Both the position numbers and the translations under genes were made by a program. DNA of 64,000 nucleotides from Elizabethkingia bruuniana. GTDB lineage: Bacteria > Bacteroidota > Bacteroidia > Flavobacteriales > Weeksellaceae. The stretch covers positions 1,054,001-1,118,000 of the forward strand of contig NZ_CP014337.1 of assembly GCF_002024805.1 (NCBI RefSeq), read 5' to 3'. Below, piece by piece: positions 8,069-16,539 of this stretch. Below the pieces are notes generated by a model. The model saw nothing but the letters and a program-made list of their open reading frames with translations, made no database searches and was not told where the DNA came from. Every line of letters starts with the position of its first letter. Position 1 is the first letter of the stretch.

Positions 8069-10276
8069 ATGAATACAAAATCTGCGAACATAGCGGAGTC
8101 ATTGAAAAAGTATTTTGGCTTTACAACATTCAAAGGGTATCAGGAACAAATTATTTCCACACTATTAGAAGGAAATGATGTTTTTGTCTTGATGCCAACG
8201 GGTGGAGGTAAATCATTATGCTACCAGTTGCCGGCATTAATGAGCGAGGGAACAGCTATTGTGGTATCACCATTAATAGCATTAATGAAAAATCAGGTAG
8301 ATGCGGTTAACGGGCTTTCTTCTGAAGAGGGAGTAGCACACGTTCTTAATTCTTCGTTGAACAAAACTCAGACGAAAACCGTGATGGATGATATCCGGAA
8401 CGGAAGGACAAAGCTGCTTTATGTAGCTCCGGAATCGTTGATTAAAGAAGAATATATAGATTTCTTTAAAGAGGTTCCTATTTCGTTTTTTGCAATAGAC
8501 GAGGCGCACTGTATTTCAGAATGGGGACATGATTTCCGTCCTGAATACAGAAATTTAAAAAGTATTATCGATAAAATTGCGGATGTTCCTGTTATTGCAC
8601 TAACGGCTACAGCAACTCCGAAAGTTCAGGATGATATTCAGAAAACACTTGGTATGACGAATGCTCTTGTATATAAAGAGTCTTTCAACAGACCCAACTT
8701 ATTTTATGAAGTACGCCCGAAAGTAAACATTGATAAAGAGATTGTTAAGTTTATCAAGGCCCAAAATGGTAAATCAGGGATTGTTTACTGTCTCAGCAGA
8801 AGAAAAGTAGAAGAATTTGCACAGCTGCTTCAGGTAAACGGCCTTAATGCATTACCGTATCATGCTGGTTTAGATGCAAAAACACGTGTCACCAATCAGG
8901 ATAAATTCCTGATGGAAGAGGTAGATGTTATTGTAGCAACTATAGCATTCGGGATGGGAATTGACAAGCCGGATGTAAGATTTGTAATTCATTATGATAT
9001 ACCAAAAAGTTTAGAAAGTTATTATCAGGAAACTGGACGTGCCGGAAGAGACGGAGGAGAAGGACATTGTATTGCTTTCTACGATCCGAAGGACATTGAA
9101 AAACTTGAAAAGTTTTTGGCTCAGAAACCAGTTTCGGAAAGAGAGATTGGGTTACAGCTGCTTAATGAAGTAGTGGGATATGTTGAAACATCCATGAGCC
9201 GTCGCCAGTACCTGCTGTATTATTTTGGTGAAAAGTTTGATCCGGTAAATGGAGCTGGTGCCAAGATGTGTGATAATTCAGTAAATCCGCCTGTATTAAA
9301 AGATGCAAGTGAAGATTTGACGAAAATTCTGAGCCTTGTAAATGATCTTGGACAAAAATTCAGAGCAAAAGATTTGGTCGCTGTAATTGCAGGTAAAGAA
9401 AATGCCGTAACCAAGTCGTATAAACTTGAAAACAATCACCACTTTGGAAGCGGTAAAGATAAGGAGGATAATTACTGGAAATCTATTATCCGACAGGCTG
9501 TAGTTCAGGATTTTTTATTAAAAGATATTGAAACCTACGGTGTACTAAAGCTTACGAAAAAGGGATTAGATTGTATCGACGGTAAACTGAAATCGAAATT
9601 TGAAATAGCAGAAGACAGAGTATATAATCTGGCAGAAACTGCTAAAATATCTTCCGAAGTTACATTAGGAAATACAGCACGCGGACTGGACGATAAATTG
9701 TTTAGCTTACTAAAAGAGGTAAGGAAAAAAGTAGCCCAGAAAAATAATATTCCGCCATATACAGTATTCCAGGATCCAAGTTTGGAGGATATGACAGTAC
9801 AATATCCTATTAGTATAGACGAGATTTCTAAGATATATGGAGTAGGAGAAGGTAAGGCTAAGAAATTCGGAAAGGAATTTGCGGATTTCATAAAAAAATA
9901 TGTTGAGGAAAACGATATCGACCGTCCGGATGATATGGTACTAAAGCAGGTAGCAAATAAATCCAGCCATAAGGTTTTTATTATTCAGAATACGGATAAG
10001 AAAATTGATTTGGAGGATATTGCTAAAGCTAAAAATCTGACAATGGACGAATTGCTTTCCGAAATGGAGAGTATCGTTTATCAGGGAACGAAACTAAATA
10101 TCGATTATTATATCGACGAGAATTTTGATGAGGATATCGTAGAAGGGTTTATGGAATTTATGATGGAGTCTGAGAGCGATAGTATGAAGACTTTATGCAC
10201 TGAATTTTCTGACGAACTTTCCGACGAGGAAATCCGAATGCTGCGTATAAAATTTATTAGCGATGTAGCGAACTAA
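8069..10276 (+). CDS. recQ: ATP-dependent DNA helicase RecQ
   Basis: 735-residue 3'-5' DNA helicase of repair and recombination. Walker A MPTGGGKS at 42-49, DEAH in FAIDEAHCISEWGHDFRPEY, motif III ALTATATP, and motif VI with QETGRAGRDGG. The RecQ C-terminal winged-helix region follows, then an HRDC domain (about 560-620) and an acidic C-terminal extension of roughly 100 residues. Odd feature: the zinc subdomain, which normally has four cysteines, shows a single cysteine (AKMCDNSVNPP), so zinc binding looks lost. It shares an operon with the glycosyltransferase 11 bases downstream. Confidence 0.95.
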   Translation: MNTKSANIAESLKKYFGFTTFKGYQEQIISTLLEGNDVFVLMPTGGGKSLCYQLPALMSEGTAIVVSPLIALMKNQVDAVNGLSSEEGVAHVLNSSLNKTQTKTVMDDIRNGRTKLLYVAPESLIKEEYIDFFKEVPISFFAIDEAHCISEWGHDFRPEYRNLKSIIDKIADVPVIALTATATPKVQDDIQKTLGMTNALVYKESFNRPNLFYEVRPKVNIDKEIVKFIKAQNGKSGIVYCLSRRKVEEFAQLLQVNGLNALPYHAGLDAKTRVTNQDKFLMEEVDVIVATIAFGMGIDKPDVRFVIHYDIPKSLESYYQETGRAGRDGGEGHCIAFYDPKDIEKLEKFLAQKPVSEREIGLQLLNEVVGYVETSMSRRQYLLYYFGEKFDPVNGAGAKMCDNSVNPPVLKDASEDLTKILSLVNDLGQKFRAKDLVAVIAGKENAVTKSYKLENNHHFGSGKDKEDNYWKSIIRQAVVQDFLLKDIETYGVLKLTKKGLDCIDGKLKSKFEIAEDRVYNLAETAKISSEVTLGNTARGLDDKLFSLLKEVRKKVAQKNNIPPYTVFQDPSLEDMTVQYPISIDEISKIYGVGEGKAKKFGKEFADFIKKYVEENDIDRPDDMVLKQVANKSSHKVFIIQNTDKKIDLEDIAKAKNLTMDELLSEMESIVYQGTKLNIDYYIDENFDEDIVEGFMEFMMESESDSMKTLCTEFSDELSDEEIRMLRIKFISDVAN

Positions 10277-10287
10277 AAGCAGGAAAA

Positions 10288-11379
10288 ATGAAACTTATTG
10301 AAATTATGTTTATTCTTCCTGATCTCAGACCAGATCAGGAGGAATATACTGTTTCAATGTTACTGAAGTATTTACCAAGAGATGTCTTTCGTCCCTCTGT
10401 TCTATTACTAAATAAAGGAAAACATTATTATAACCTGAATACACTTAGGGAGTATGTAGAGGTTATTGATTTGCAGGTAGGGAAAATCAGAAATTCTTTA
10501 ACTGTTATTCTTAGGCAGATTAAAAAGCGAAATCCGGATATAGTTTTCTGTAATGCAAAAGAACTGAATGTTTATTTTGCCTACTTTTCTTACTTCTTCC
10601 CACATACAAAGTTTATCACAAAAATGACTGAAGGGTTCTCCAGGCAATTGTTCAGGAGGAGTCTGCGTTTTTTCTACAGATTTTATAATAATTATGATAA
10701 GATTATTATACCCTCAGAGGATACGCGTAACGATCTTATTCAGACCTTTAAAATTGAGCCCCGTAAGCTTGCAAAAATTCATAATTCTGTAGATTTTGAT
10801 CAGATGGATCATAAATTCTCTGATGTCCGGAAACCTCATTTTTTTGACGATGAATACAAGAATATTGTTACAATGGGGGATTCTTCATCTACAGAAGGAT
10901 TCGAGCATTTGTTACAGGTATTTAAACATCTCGAAAATGAAAAGGTGAGACTACATATATTAACAGATGAAATAAGTGAAGAAAAAATTCAGCAGGCAAA
11001 AAATAATCTGAATCTGGATAATGTGATTTTTCATAGCACAATGAGTAATTCTTATGCCTGTGTCAAATATTCAGATTTATTTATCCTTTCATCTAAATGT
11101 GATGATTCAGTAAATACATTATTGGAAGCCGGATGTTGTGGTACTTATGTTTTAGCAGATAGTAAATTAAACGGTCTTTCAGAAATTATTCAGTCAAAAG
11201 TAAGCGGTGAAATGTTAAATATTGAAAAACATGAAAGCTTTGCGAAACAAATTTTGGAATCACTGTATAGTGATAAATCTCCTGAATTAATAAGGTATTC
11301 CATGGAAAGTAGGTTTTCCAAAGAAAATATTTTAAAACAATATTTTGATATTTTGGAAGAAACGTATAATATTCGATAA
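10288..11379 (+). CDS. Glycosyltransferase, GT4-like
   Basis: 363 residues with the two-Rossmann GT-B layout: an N-terminal domain starting MKLIEIMFILPDLRPDQEEY and a C-terminal nucleotide-sugar domain starting near KNIVTMGDSSSTEGFEHLLQ. The usual EX7E motif reads D-X7-E here (CDDSVNTLLEAG), so the first acidic residue is Asp; this is tolerated in some GT4 members. Donor and acceptor are unknown; cell-surface polysaccharide or LPS synthesis is the likely setting. It lies 11 bases after recQ and is probably co-transcribed. Confidence 0.78.
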   Translation: MKLIEIMFILPDLRPDQEEYTVSMLLKYLPRDVFRPSVLLLNKGKHYYNLNTLREYVEVIDLQVGKIRNSLTVILRQIKKRNPDIVFCNAKELNVYFAYFSYFFPHTKFITKMTEGFSRQLFRRSLRFFYRFYNNYDKIIIPSEDTRNDLIQTFKIEPRKLAKIHNSVDFDQMDHKFSDVRKPHFFDDEYKNIVTMGDSSSTEGFEHLLQVFKHLENEKVRLHILTDEISEEKIQQAKNNLNLDNVIFHSTMSNSYACVKYSDLFILSSKCDDSVNTLLEAGCCGTYVLADSKLNGLSEIIQSKVSGEMLNIEKHESFAKQILESLYSDKSPELIRYSMESRFSKENILKQYFDILEETYNIR

Positions 11380-11484
11380 AATTGTTGTACCTTGCCTGCA
11401 TTATTTAACAGAAATCAATAGGATGTTCATTACGTTTTTTGATTACTTTAAATCATATTTTATCAACAATTTTAATTTTTTATA

Positions 11485-11766
11485 ATGAACATTTTTATTT
11501 CAAACATTAACTATTCAGTTAAGGAATCTCAATTAGAAGAACTTTTTGCTTCATATGGTGCTATTCAGTCTGCTAAAATTATCATGGACAGAGAGACTGG
11601 TCGTTCTCGTGGTTTTGGTTTTGTTGAAATGCCAAACAATGACGAAGCTAACACAGCTATTGAATCTTTAAACGGAGCTTTATTTCAAGGTAAAAACCTT
11701 AACGTTTCTGAAGCTAGACCTAAAGAAGAAAAACCTAGAAGATCATTTAATAATAATAGATACTAG
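11485..11766 (+). CDS. Small RNA-binding protein with one RRM
   Basis: 93 residues, essentially one RNA-recognition motif: RNP2 NIFISN at 2-7 and RNP1 RGFGFVEM at 42-49, with a short basic, Asn-rich tail (RRSFNNNRY). Proteins of this type are abundant in Bacteroidota and cyanobacteria, are often cold-induced and act as RNA chaperones. Codon use is regular, consistent with high expression. It stands alone with its own terminator. Confidence 0.93.
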   Translation: MNIFISNINYSVKESQLEELFASYGAIQSAKIIMDRETGRSRGFGFVEMPNNDEANTAIESLNGALFQGKNLNVSEARPKEEKPRRSFNNNRY

Positions 11767-11772
11767 TAAAAG

Positions 11773-11822
11773 ACGACAATTGTCGTGTCGTGACCGGAAG
11801 AGCAATCTTCCGGTTTTTTTAT
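11773..11822 (+). terminator. Terminator after the RRM gene
   Basis: A 14-base palindrome (ACGACAATTGTCGT, 11773-11786) is followed by the hairpin ACCGGAAG-N6-CTTCCGGT and T7 (11793-11820). The second hairpin is a standard terminator; the first may protect the 3' end of the short mRNA. Confidence 0.88.
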
Positions 11823-11856
11823 TTTAAAAACACTGTAACTTTTGTTTTGTAATAAT

Positions 11857-11892
11857 AAAAAACACCCTGAATTTTAAAATTCAGGGTGTTTG
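11857..11892 (-). terminator. Terminator of the PAP2-BlaI operon
   Basis: AAACACCCTGAATTTT/AAAATTCAGGGTGTTT is a perfect palindrome of 16-base arms with an A run on its left, giving a T run on the minus strand. It lies 20 bases after the BlaI-like gene. Confidence 0.88.
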
Positions 11893-11911
11893 TATATCCT
11901 TTTATAGAAAG

Positions 11912-12376
11912 TTATTCCACTGATTTCTTCTCAGCTTTTTTCTTTTTAGATTTCTCTTTCTTCTTTTTCTTTTCTTTCTCTGGTTTTGCTTTTTTAGTTT
12001 CTTCCTCTTTTACAGAAACAGGCTCAGCAATAACGCTTGTAGTATAAGGTTTTAGATGCTGATCAGTTAAAAGCTCTAGTCTGATCATTTCGGCTAGTAA
12101 AAGTTCAGGAGATGCATGGTAATATTCTTCTATAAACAATCTTAGCAGCTGCTGGTAGTATTGTTCCTTAGAAACTTTTACTTCATAACGGTGAAGCCTA
12201 CCAAAAGGTTTTACTTTCAAAAATCCTTTTTCAACCAATATTTTCAATACTGTTGCTACTGTATTGTGATGTGGTCTAGGCTCCGGATATGCTTCCATAA
12301 TATCCTTAAGAAACCCTCTTTCTATTGTCCATAACGCATGCATTAGCGTTTCCTCTGCCGGAGTAAGGCTCTTCAT
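11912..12376 (-). CDS. BlaI/MecI/CopY-family regulator with lysine-rich tail
   Basis: The N-terminal 120 residues match the BlaI/MecI winged-helix repressor family: LTPAEETLMHALW, then HNTVATVLKILVEKGFLK (recognition helix) and GRLHRYEVKVSKEQY. The family is usually 115-130 residues; here a tail of about 30 mostly Lys/Glu residues is added (about 124-154). The usual neighbour, a BlaR1-type M56 sensor peptidase, is absent. The start chosen is the ATG at 12376 (MKSLTPAEE), as in the family; an upstream in-frame start at 12394 would add six residues. It is nine to 27 bases downstream of the PAP2 gene on the same strand. Confidence 0.85.
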   Translation of the reverse strand: MKSLTPAEETLMHALWTIERGFLKDIMEAYPEPRPHHNTVATVLKILVEKGFLKVKPFGRLHRYEVKVSKEQYYQQLLRLFIEEYYHASPELLLAEMIRLELLTDQHLKPYTTSVIAEPVSVKEEETKKAKPEKEKKKKKEKSKKKKAEKKSVE

Positions 12377-12403
12377 AAAAATTATTTTACCCAAAAGTAG
12401 GGA

Positions 12404-12982
12404 TTAATTCCAATAAACAAAAGCTATGGAAAAGATTATTCCGATAACAGCACCTGAAAATACCTCGCTCAGCGTATGTCTTTTCAGGATAAGGCGCGTG
12501 ATAGCAATGACTACAGTAAGTCCGCCCCAGATAAATCCTAAAGTTGGTGAAAGCTGGTAAAAAAGTGCCGCGACAAAGAAATTAAGAGCCGTATGCATAG
12601 AACTTTTAATCCAGAAGTTACTCAGCATCATTACACATAAGAGTCCTGTAAGGAAATAAAAAGCTGCAGGTATAGTTTTGCCTGTAATAAGGTTTACTAT
12701 AATAAATAACAGTAATAAAGCGATGATATAGTAGTATAGACTATTTCTTTGTTTTCTGTTGGAAACATCCATATTCGTAAACTTTCCTTTCTTTACATTA
12801 TAATAAATATATCCTAATATAGGAACTGCAAAGATGAGGACAGCTTTCCCTATAAATAACCATGCTTCTCCGTTTTCCATGGTATTGAATGCGTAATATA
12901 AAAGAAAGAATAAAAACGAAAATACAGGGTTAAACAAGTTGGAAATAAAAGAAGAAAGTTTTTCGACCATAGAGTTTTTCAT
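12404..12982 (-). CDS. PAP2-family membrane protein (phosphatase-like)
   Basis: About 192 residues with five or six membrane segments. A SMHT segment stands where PAP2 proteins have PSGH, and R-X5-H (TRLILKRHTLSEV) matches the SRxxxxxHxxxD motif with Glu in place of the last Asp. The first motif (KxxxxxxRP) is weak (DVSNRKQRNS), so catalysis is uncertain. The likely role is lipid or undecaprenyl phosphate dephosphorylation at the membrane. The ATG at 12982 is preferred, because an upstream TTG start at 13000 falls inside a perfect minus-strand -7 element (TACATTTG, 12998-13005). Confidence 0.75.
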   Translation of the reverse strand: MKNSMVEKLSSFISNLFNPVFSFLFFLLYYAFNTMENGEAWLFIGKAVLIFAVPILGYIYYNVKKGKFTNMDVSNRKQRNSLYYYIIALLLLFIIVNLITGKTIPAAFYFLTGLLCVMMLSNFWIKSSMHTALNFFVAALFYQLSPTLGFIWGGLTVVIAITRLILKRHTLSEVFSGAVIGIIFSIAFVYWN

Positions 12983-12997
12983 AGACTGTATAAAAAG

Positions 12998-13005
12998 CAA
13001 ATGTA
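12998..13005 (-). promoter_or_regulatory. -7 element of the PAP2-BlaI operon
   Basis: Minus-strand TACATTTG fits TAnnTTTG exactly and lies 16 bases upstream of the preferred ATG (12982). No convincing -33 TTG is seen. Confidence 0.5.
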
Positions 13006-13113
13006 ATCTTTAATTACGAAATGATAATAATGAAGCATAAAAAGTGGTGAAAGCTTCTAGTGGGCTGGCGCTATAAACCTGATAAATATCACTAATTGTA
13101 CTGTAAAAACGGG

Positions 13114-13167
13114 AATGCATAAGCTGAATTTTATGCATTGAATATCCTTTAAAAATTTGTAAATTTA
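13114..13167 (+). promoter_or_regulatory. gcvP promoter with overlapping inverted repeat
   Basis: TTG at 13138-13140, a 19-base spacer and TAAATTTA (13160-13167, one mismatch from TAnnTTTG). The perfect inverted repeat AATGCATAA-N8-TTATGCATT (13114-13122 / 13131-13139) overlaps the -33 TTG, the position expected for a repressor or activator site. I saw no sign of a glycine riboswitch. Confidence 0.55.
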
Positions 13168-13203
13168 CACTCCAAAATTTCTGAAAAATCTAATAAAAGT
13201 TAT

Positions 13204-16062
13204 ATGAACACACAACAGTTTGTCAATCGCCATATTAGCATGAGCGAAAAAGACAAATCCGAAATGTTACAAAAAATTGGTGTAGGGAGTGTTGAAGAAC
13301 TAATTTCACAAACAATTCCGCAACAGATTCGTTTAAACAAAGATCTGGATATTTCTCCGGCACTTTCAGAATACGAAATGTTGCAGCATTCCAAGGCTCT
13401 GGCGAGCCAGAATGCACAATTCGATAACTATATCGGTTATGGATACCATGATACTATTTTACCACCGGCTATTCAGAGAAATATTTTTGAAAATCCAGGC
13501 TGGTATACAGCATATACGCCTTACCAGGCTGAGATAGCGCAAGGACGTCTTGAGGCGCTTCTTAACTATCAGACTGTAATGGCTGAACTAACAGGACTGC
13601 CATTGTCCAATGCATCTTTGTTAGATGAAAGTACAGCTGCAGCAGAAGCAATGCACATGTTCTTTGCAAACAGAACAAAAGAACAGAAGAAAGGAGGTGT
13701 AAATAAATTCTTCGTTTCGGATCTTGTAATGCCACAAACTATTGCGGTTCTTACAACTAAAGCTTCAGGATTAGATATTGAAATCGTGATAGGAAATCAC
13801 GAGACAATGCAATTAGATAATACATTCTATGGTGCATTACTTCAGTATCCTGGTAAAAATGGTGTAGTTGTAGATTATACAGATCTTATTTCTACATACA
13901 AAACTCTTGCTATACAGGTTGCTGTTGCTTGTGATCCGCTAGCTTTGGTTAAATTAAAATCCCCAGCTGAAATGGGTGCAGATTGTGCTGTTGGTACATC
14001 TCAGCGTTTCGGTGTTCCTATGGGATACGGAGGTCCTCATGCAGCTTTCTTTACTTGTAAAGAAGATTATAAGAGAGATATTCCGGGAAGAATTATTGGT
14101 GTTTCTCAGGATATGTATGGTAAGCCTGCATTAAGAATGGCTTTACAAACAAGGGAGCAGCATATTAAGCGTGAAAGAGCTACATCTAACATTTGTACAG
14201 CGCAGGTTTTACTAGCTGTAATGGCAGGTATGTATGCTGTTTACCACGGACCAAAAGGATTAGAGTTTATAGCTAATCAGGTACACTACAAAGCGAATAC
14301 TTTACGTGGAGCTTTAGAGAAATTAGGATATGAGGTTGTAAAACATCCTATTTTTGATACGGTTAAATTCAAATTATCTGAAGAGGATAAACATAAATTA
14401 AAAACTCAGTTGGAAGAAGCAGGAATTAACCTGAACTACTTTACACCTGAGTTTGTAAGTGCTTCACTAAACGAAACATCTACTTTGGTTAAGTTACAAT
14501 CATTAGTAGATGAATTAGCTAAATTCAAAGGTGTTGAGACATTTGTAATTGAAATCAAAGAAGAATGTTCTATTCCTGAGAACTTGGTAAGAAGACATGA
14601 AGTGCTTAAAGATGAGGTTTTCAACAGCTATCATACAGAAACAGCATTAATGCGTTATATCAAAAAATTAGAAAGAAAAGACCTTTCTTTAACGCATTCT
14701 ATGATTTCTTTAGGATCTTGTACAATGAAGTTGAATGCAGCAGCAGAGATGCTTCCGCTTTCATGGAGCGAGTGGGGATCTGTCCATCCATTTGTACCAA
14801 AAGGACAAGCTTTAGGTTATCAGCAGCTAATTGAAGAGTTAGAAAGAGATCTTGCTGAGATTACAGGATTCGCAGCTACTTCACTTCAGCCAAATTCAGG
14901 AGCTCAGGGTGAGTATGCAGGATTAATGGTTATCCGCGAATACCATAGATCCAGAGGAGATTTCCACAGAAATGTAGTTGTGATTCCTCAGTCTGCTCAT
15001 GGTACTAACCCTGCATCTGCAGCTATGGCAGGTATGAAGGTTGTAGTAGTGAAGAACCTTGAAAACGGAGAAATTGATTTCGAAGATCTAAAACTAAAAG
15101 TAGAGCAGAATAAAGAGAATTTATCTGCAATTATGATTACATATCCGTCTACTTATGGATTCTTTGATGTAAATGTAAAAGAGATTACACAACTTATCCA
15201 TGATAATGGAGGTCAGGTATATATGGATGGTGCAAACATGAATGCTCAGGTAGGATTTACAAGTCCGGGAAACATTGGCGCAGACGTTTGTCACCTGAAC
15301 TTACATAAAACTTTTGCTATTCCTCACGGGGGTGGAGGTCCTGGTGTTGGTCCAATCTGTGTGGCTGAACACTTAGTGCCGTTCCTTCCTTCTAATCCTA
15401 ATATTAAAACAGGAGGAGAGAAAGCAATTGATGCGATTTCTGCAGCACCTTATGGTTCTTCTCTAATTTTGAATATATCTTATGCATATATCAAAATGTT
15501 AGGAGCTCATGGGCTAAGAAAAGCCACAGAACATGCAATTCTTAATGCAAACTACCTTAAAAATATTTTAAAGGAGCATTATCCAATCCTTTACAGCAAT
15601 CAGAACGACAGAGTAGCTCACGAATGTATCGTAGATTTCAGACAATTCAAATCTTTAGGGATTGAAGTTGCTGATATTGCGAAACGTCTTATGGATTACG
15701 GATTCCATGCACCTACAGTTTCATTCCCGGTAGCAGGTACTCTAATGATAGAGCCTACTGAAAGTGAAAGTAAAGCTGAAATCGATCGTTTTGCAGAAGC
15801 ATTAATCTCTATCAGAAAAGAGATCGATGAAATTGCTGAGGGAGTTGCAGATGCAGAAAATAATGTGCTGAAAAATGCACCACACACAATGGAGCTTGTT
15901 ATTTCTGATGCATGGGACAAGCCATATGCAAGAGAAAAAGCGGCATATCCATTAGAATGGGTGAGAGATAATAAATTCTTTGCTACAGTTTCCAGAATTG
16001 ATGAAGCTTATGGTGACAGAAATTTAATTTGTACTTGTACACCAATCGAAGCTTATATGTAA
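13204..16062 (+). CDS. gcvP: Glycine dehydrogenase (aminomethyl-transferring), P-protein
   Basis: 952 residues: the fused (alpha plus beta) form of the glycine cleavage P-protein (EC 1.4.4.2), which decarboxylates glycine and passes the aminomethyl group to lipoyl-GcvH. The start FVNRHISMSEKDKSEML fits the family. The PLP lysine is Lys702 in HLNLHKTFAIPHGGGG, and the glycine-rich loop downstream is intact; YTPYQAEIAQGRLEALLNYQ marks the N-terminal half. No gcvT or gcvH is adjacent, as is common in Flavobacteriia. Monocistronic, with its own promoter and terminator. Confidence 0.97.
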   Translation: MNTQQFVNRHISMSEKDKSEMLQKIGVGSVEELISQTIPQQIRLNKDLDISPALSEYEMLQHSKALASQNAQFDNYIGYGYHDTILPPAIQRNIFENPGWYTAYTPYQAEIAQGRLEALLNYQTVMAELTGLPLSNASLLDESTAAAEAMHMFFANRTKEQKKGGVNKFFVSDLVMPQTIAVLTTKASGLDIEIVIGNHETMQLDNTFYGALLQYPGKNGVVVDYTDLISTYKTLAIQVAVACDPLALVKLKSPAEMGADCAVGTSQRFGVPMGYGGPHAAFFTCKEDYKRDIPGRIIGVSQDMYGKPALRMALQTREQHIKRERATSNICTAQVLLAVMAGMYAVYHGPKGLEFIANQVHYKANTLRGALEKLGYEVVKHPIFDTVKFKLSEEDKHKLKTQLEEAGINLNYFTPEFVSASLNETSTLVKLQSLVDELAKFKGVETFVIEIKEECSIPENLVRRHEVLKDEVFNSYHTETALMRYIKKLERKDLSLTHSMISLGSCTMKLNAAAEMLPLSWSEWGSVHPFVPKGQALGYQQLIEELERDLAEITGFAATSLQPNSGAQGEYAGLMVIREYHRSRGDFHRNVVVIPQSAHGTNPASAAMAGMKVVVVKNLENGEIDFEDLKLKVEQNKENLSAIMITYPSTYGFFDVNVKEITQLIHDNGGQVYMDGANMNAQVGFTSPGNIGADVCHLNLHKTFAIPHGGGGPGVGPICVAEHLVPFLPSNPNIKTGGEKAIDAISAAPYGSSLILNISYAYIKMLGAHGLRKATEHAILNANYLKNILKEHYPILYSNQNDRVAHECIVDFRQFKSLGIEVADIAKRLMDYGFHAPTVSFPVAGTLMIEPTESESKAEIDRFAEALISIRKEIDEIAEGVADAENNVLKNAPHTMELVISDAWDKPYAREKAAYPLEWVRDNKFFATVSRIDEAYGDRNLICTCTPIEAYM

Positions 16063-16081
16063 TTTATACATAAAAATAATG

Positions 16082-16111
16082 AAGCCCCAAACTTAGTTTG
16101 GGGCTTTTTTA
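16082..16111 (+). terminator. gcvP terminator
   Basis: AAGCCCCAAACTTAGTTTGGGGCTTTTTT: perfect nine-base stem and T6, 20 bases after the stop. Confidence 0.92.
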
Positions 16112-16539
16112 TTTGTATTTATATCTTAAAGCAGTGAAAATATCTTTATCTTTATAATTTATAATCATTCTAAAAACTTTATATTTTTAATGTTTTACAT
16201 ATATTTTACTTATAAAAAATAAATAAAATTATTTACAGTACGTGAAAATAATTTTAAGACAAATTTGAATATATGCTTTGTAGTTGATTGTTTTGTAATT
16301 CTATTTTAAAGAAATTTTAAGCATTTTAAAATCTATATTTGCTGATTATCAGATGTTTATAGTTTTTATTGTATGACAATTAAATATTGAAATCATTATA
16401 ATAAAATAGATTTATATTACATTTTTAATAAAATTGATTTAATTGAATAAAATCAATACTTATTAGGTGTTAAAATTATTCAATGTTCACGTAAAACTTA
16501 TTTTATCAATATAATTCGTAATTTCGTGTCTGAAAACTG
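16112..16539. other. Long AT-rich leader upstream of gltB
   Basis: 428 bases without a credible gene. It holds a small hairpin (ATTGATTT at 16433-16440 with AAATCAAT at 16450-16457), a -7 match TATATTTG at 16334-16341 without a spaced TTG, and TAATTTCG at 16519-16526 (one mismatch) close to the gltB start. TACGTGAA near 16239 and TTCACGTA near 16485 are exact reverse complements about 240 bases apart. Probably the gltB control region; the true promoter cannot be chosen from sequence. Confidence 0.45.

Noticed and set aside
9535-9891. 118-codon minus-strand frame inside recQ
   Set aside because: Opposite the conserved HRDC region; shadow.
13001-13203. Glycine riboswitch upstream of gcvP
   Set aside because: None of the conserved glycine aptamer segments is visible; a DNA inverted repeat explains the structure better.
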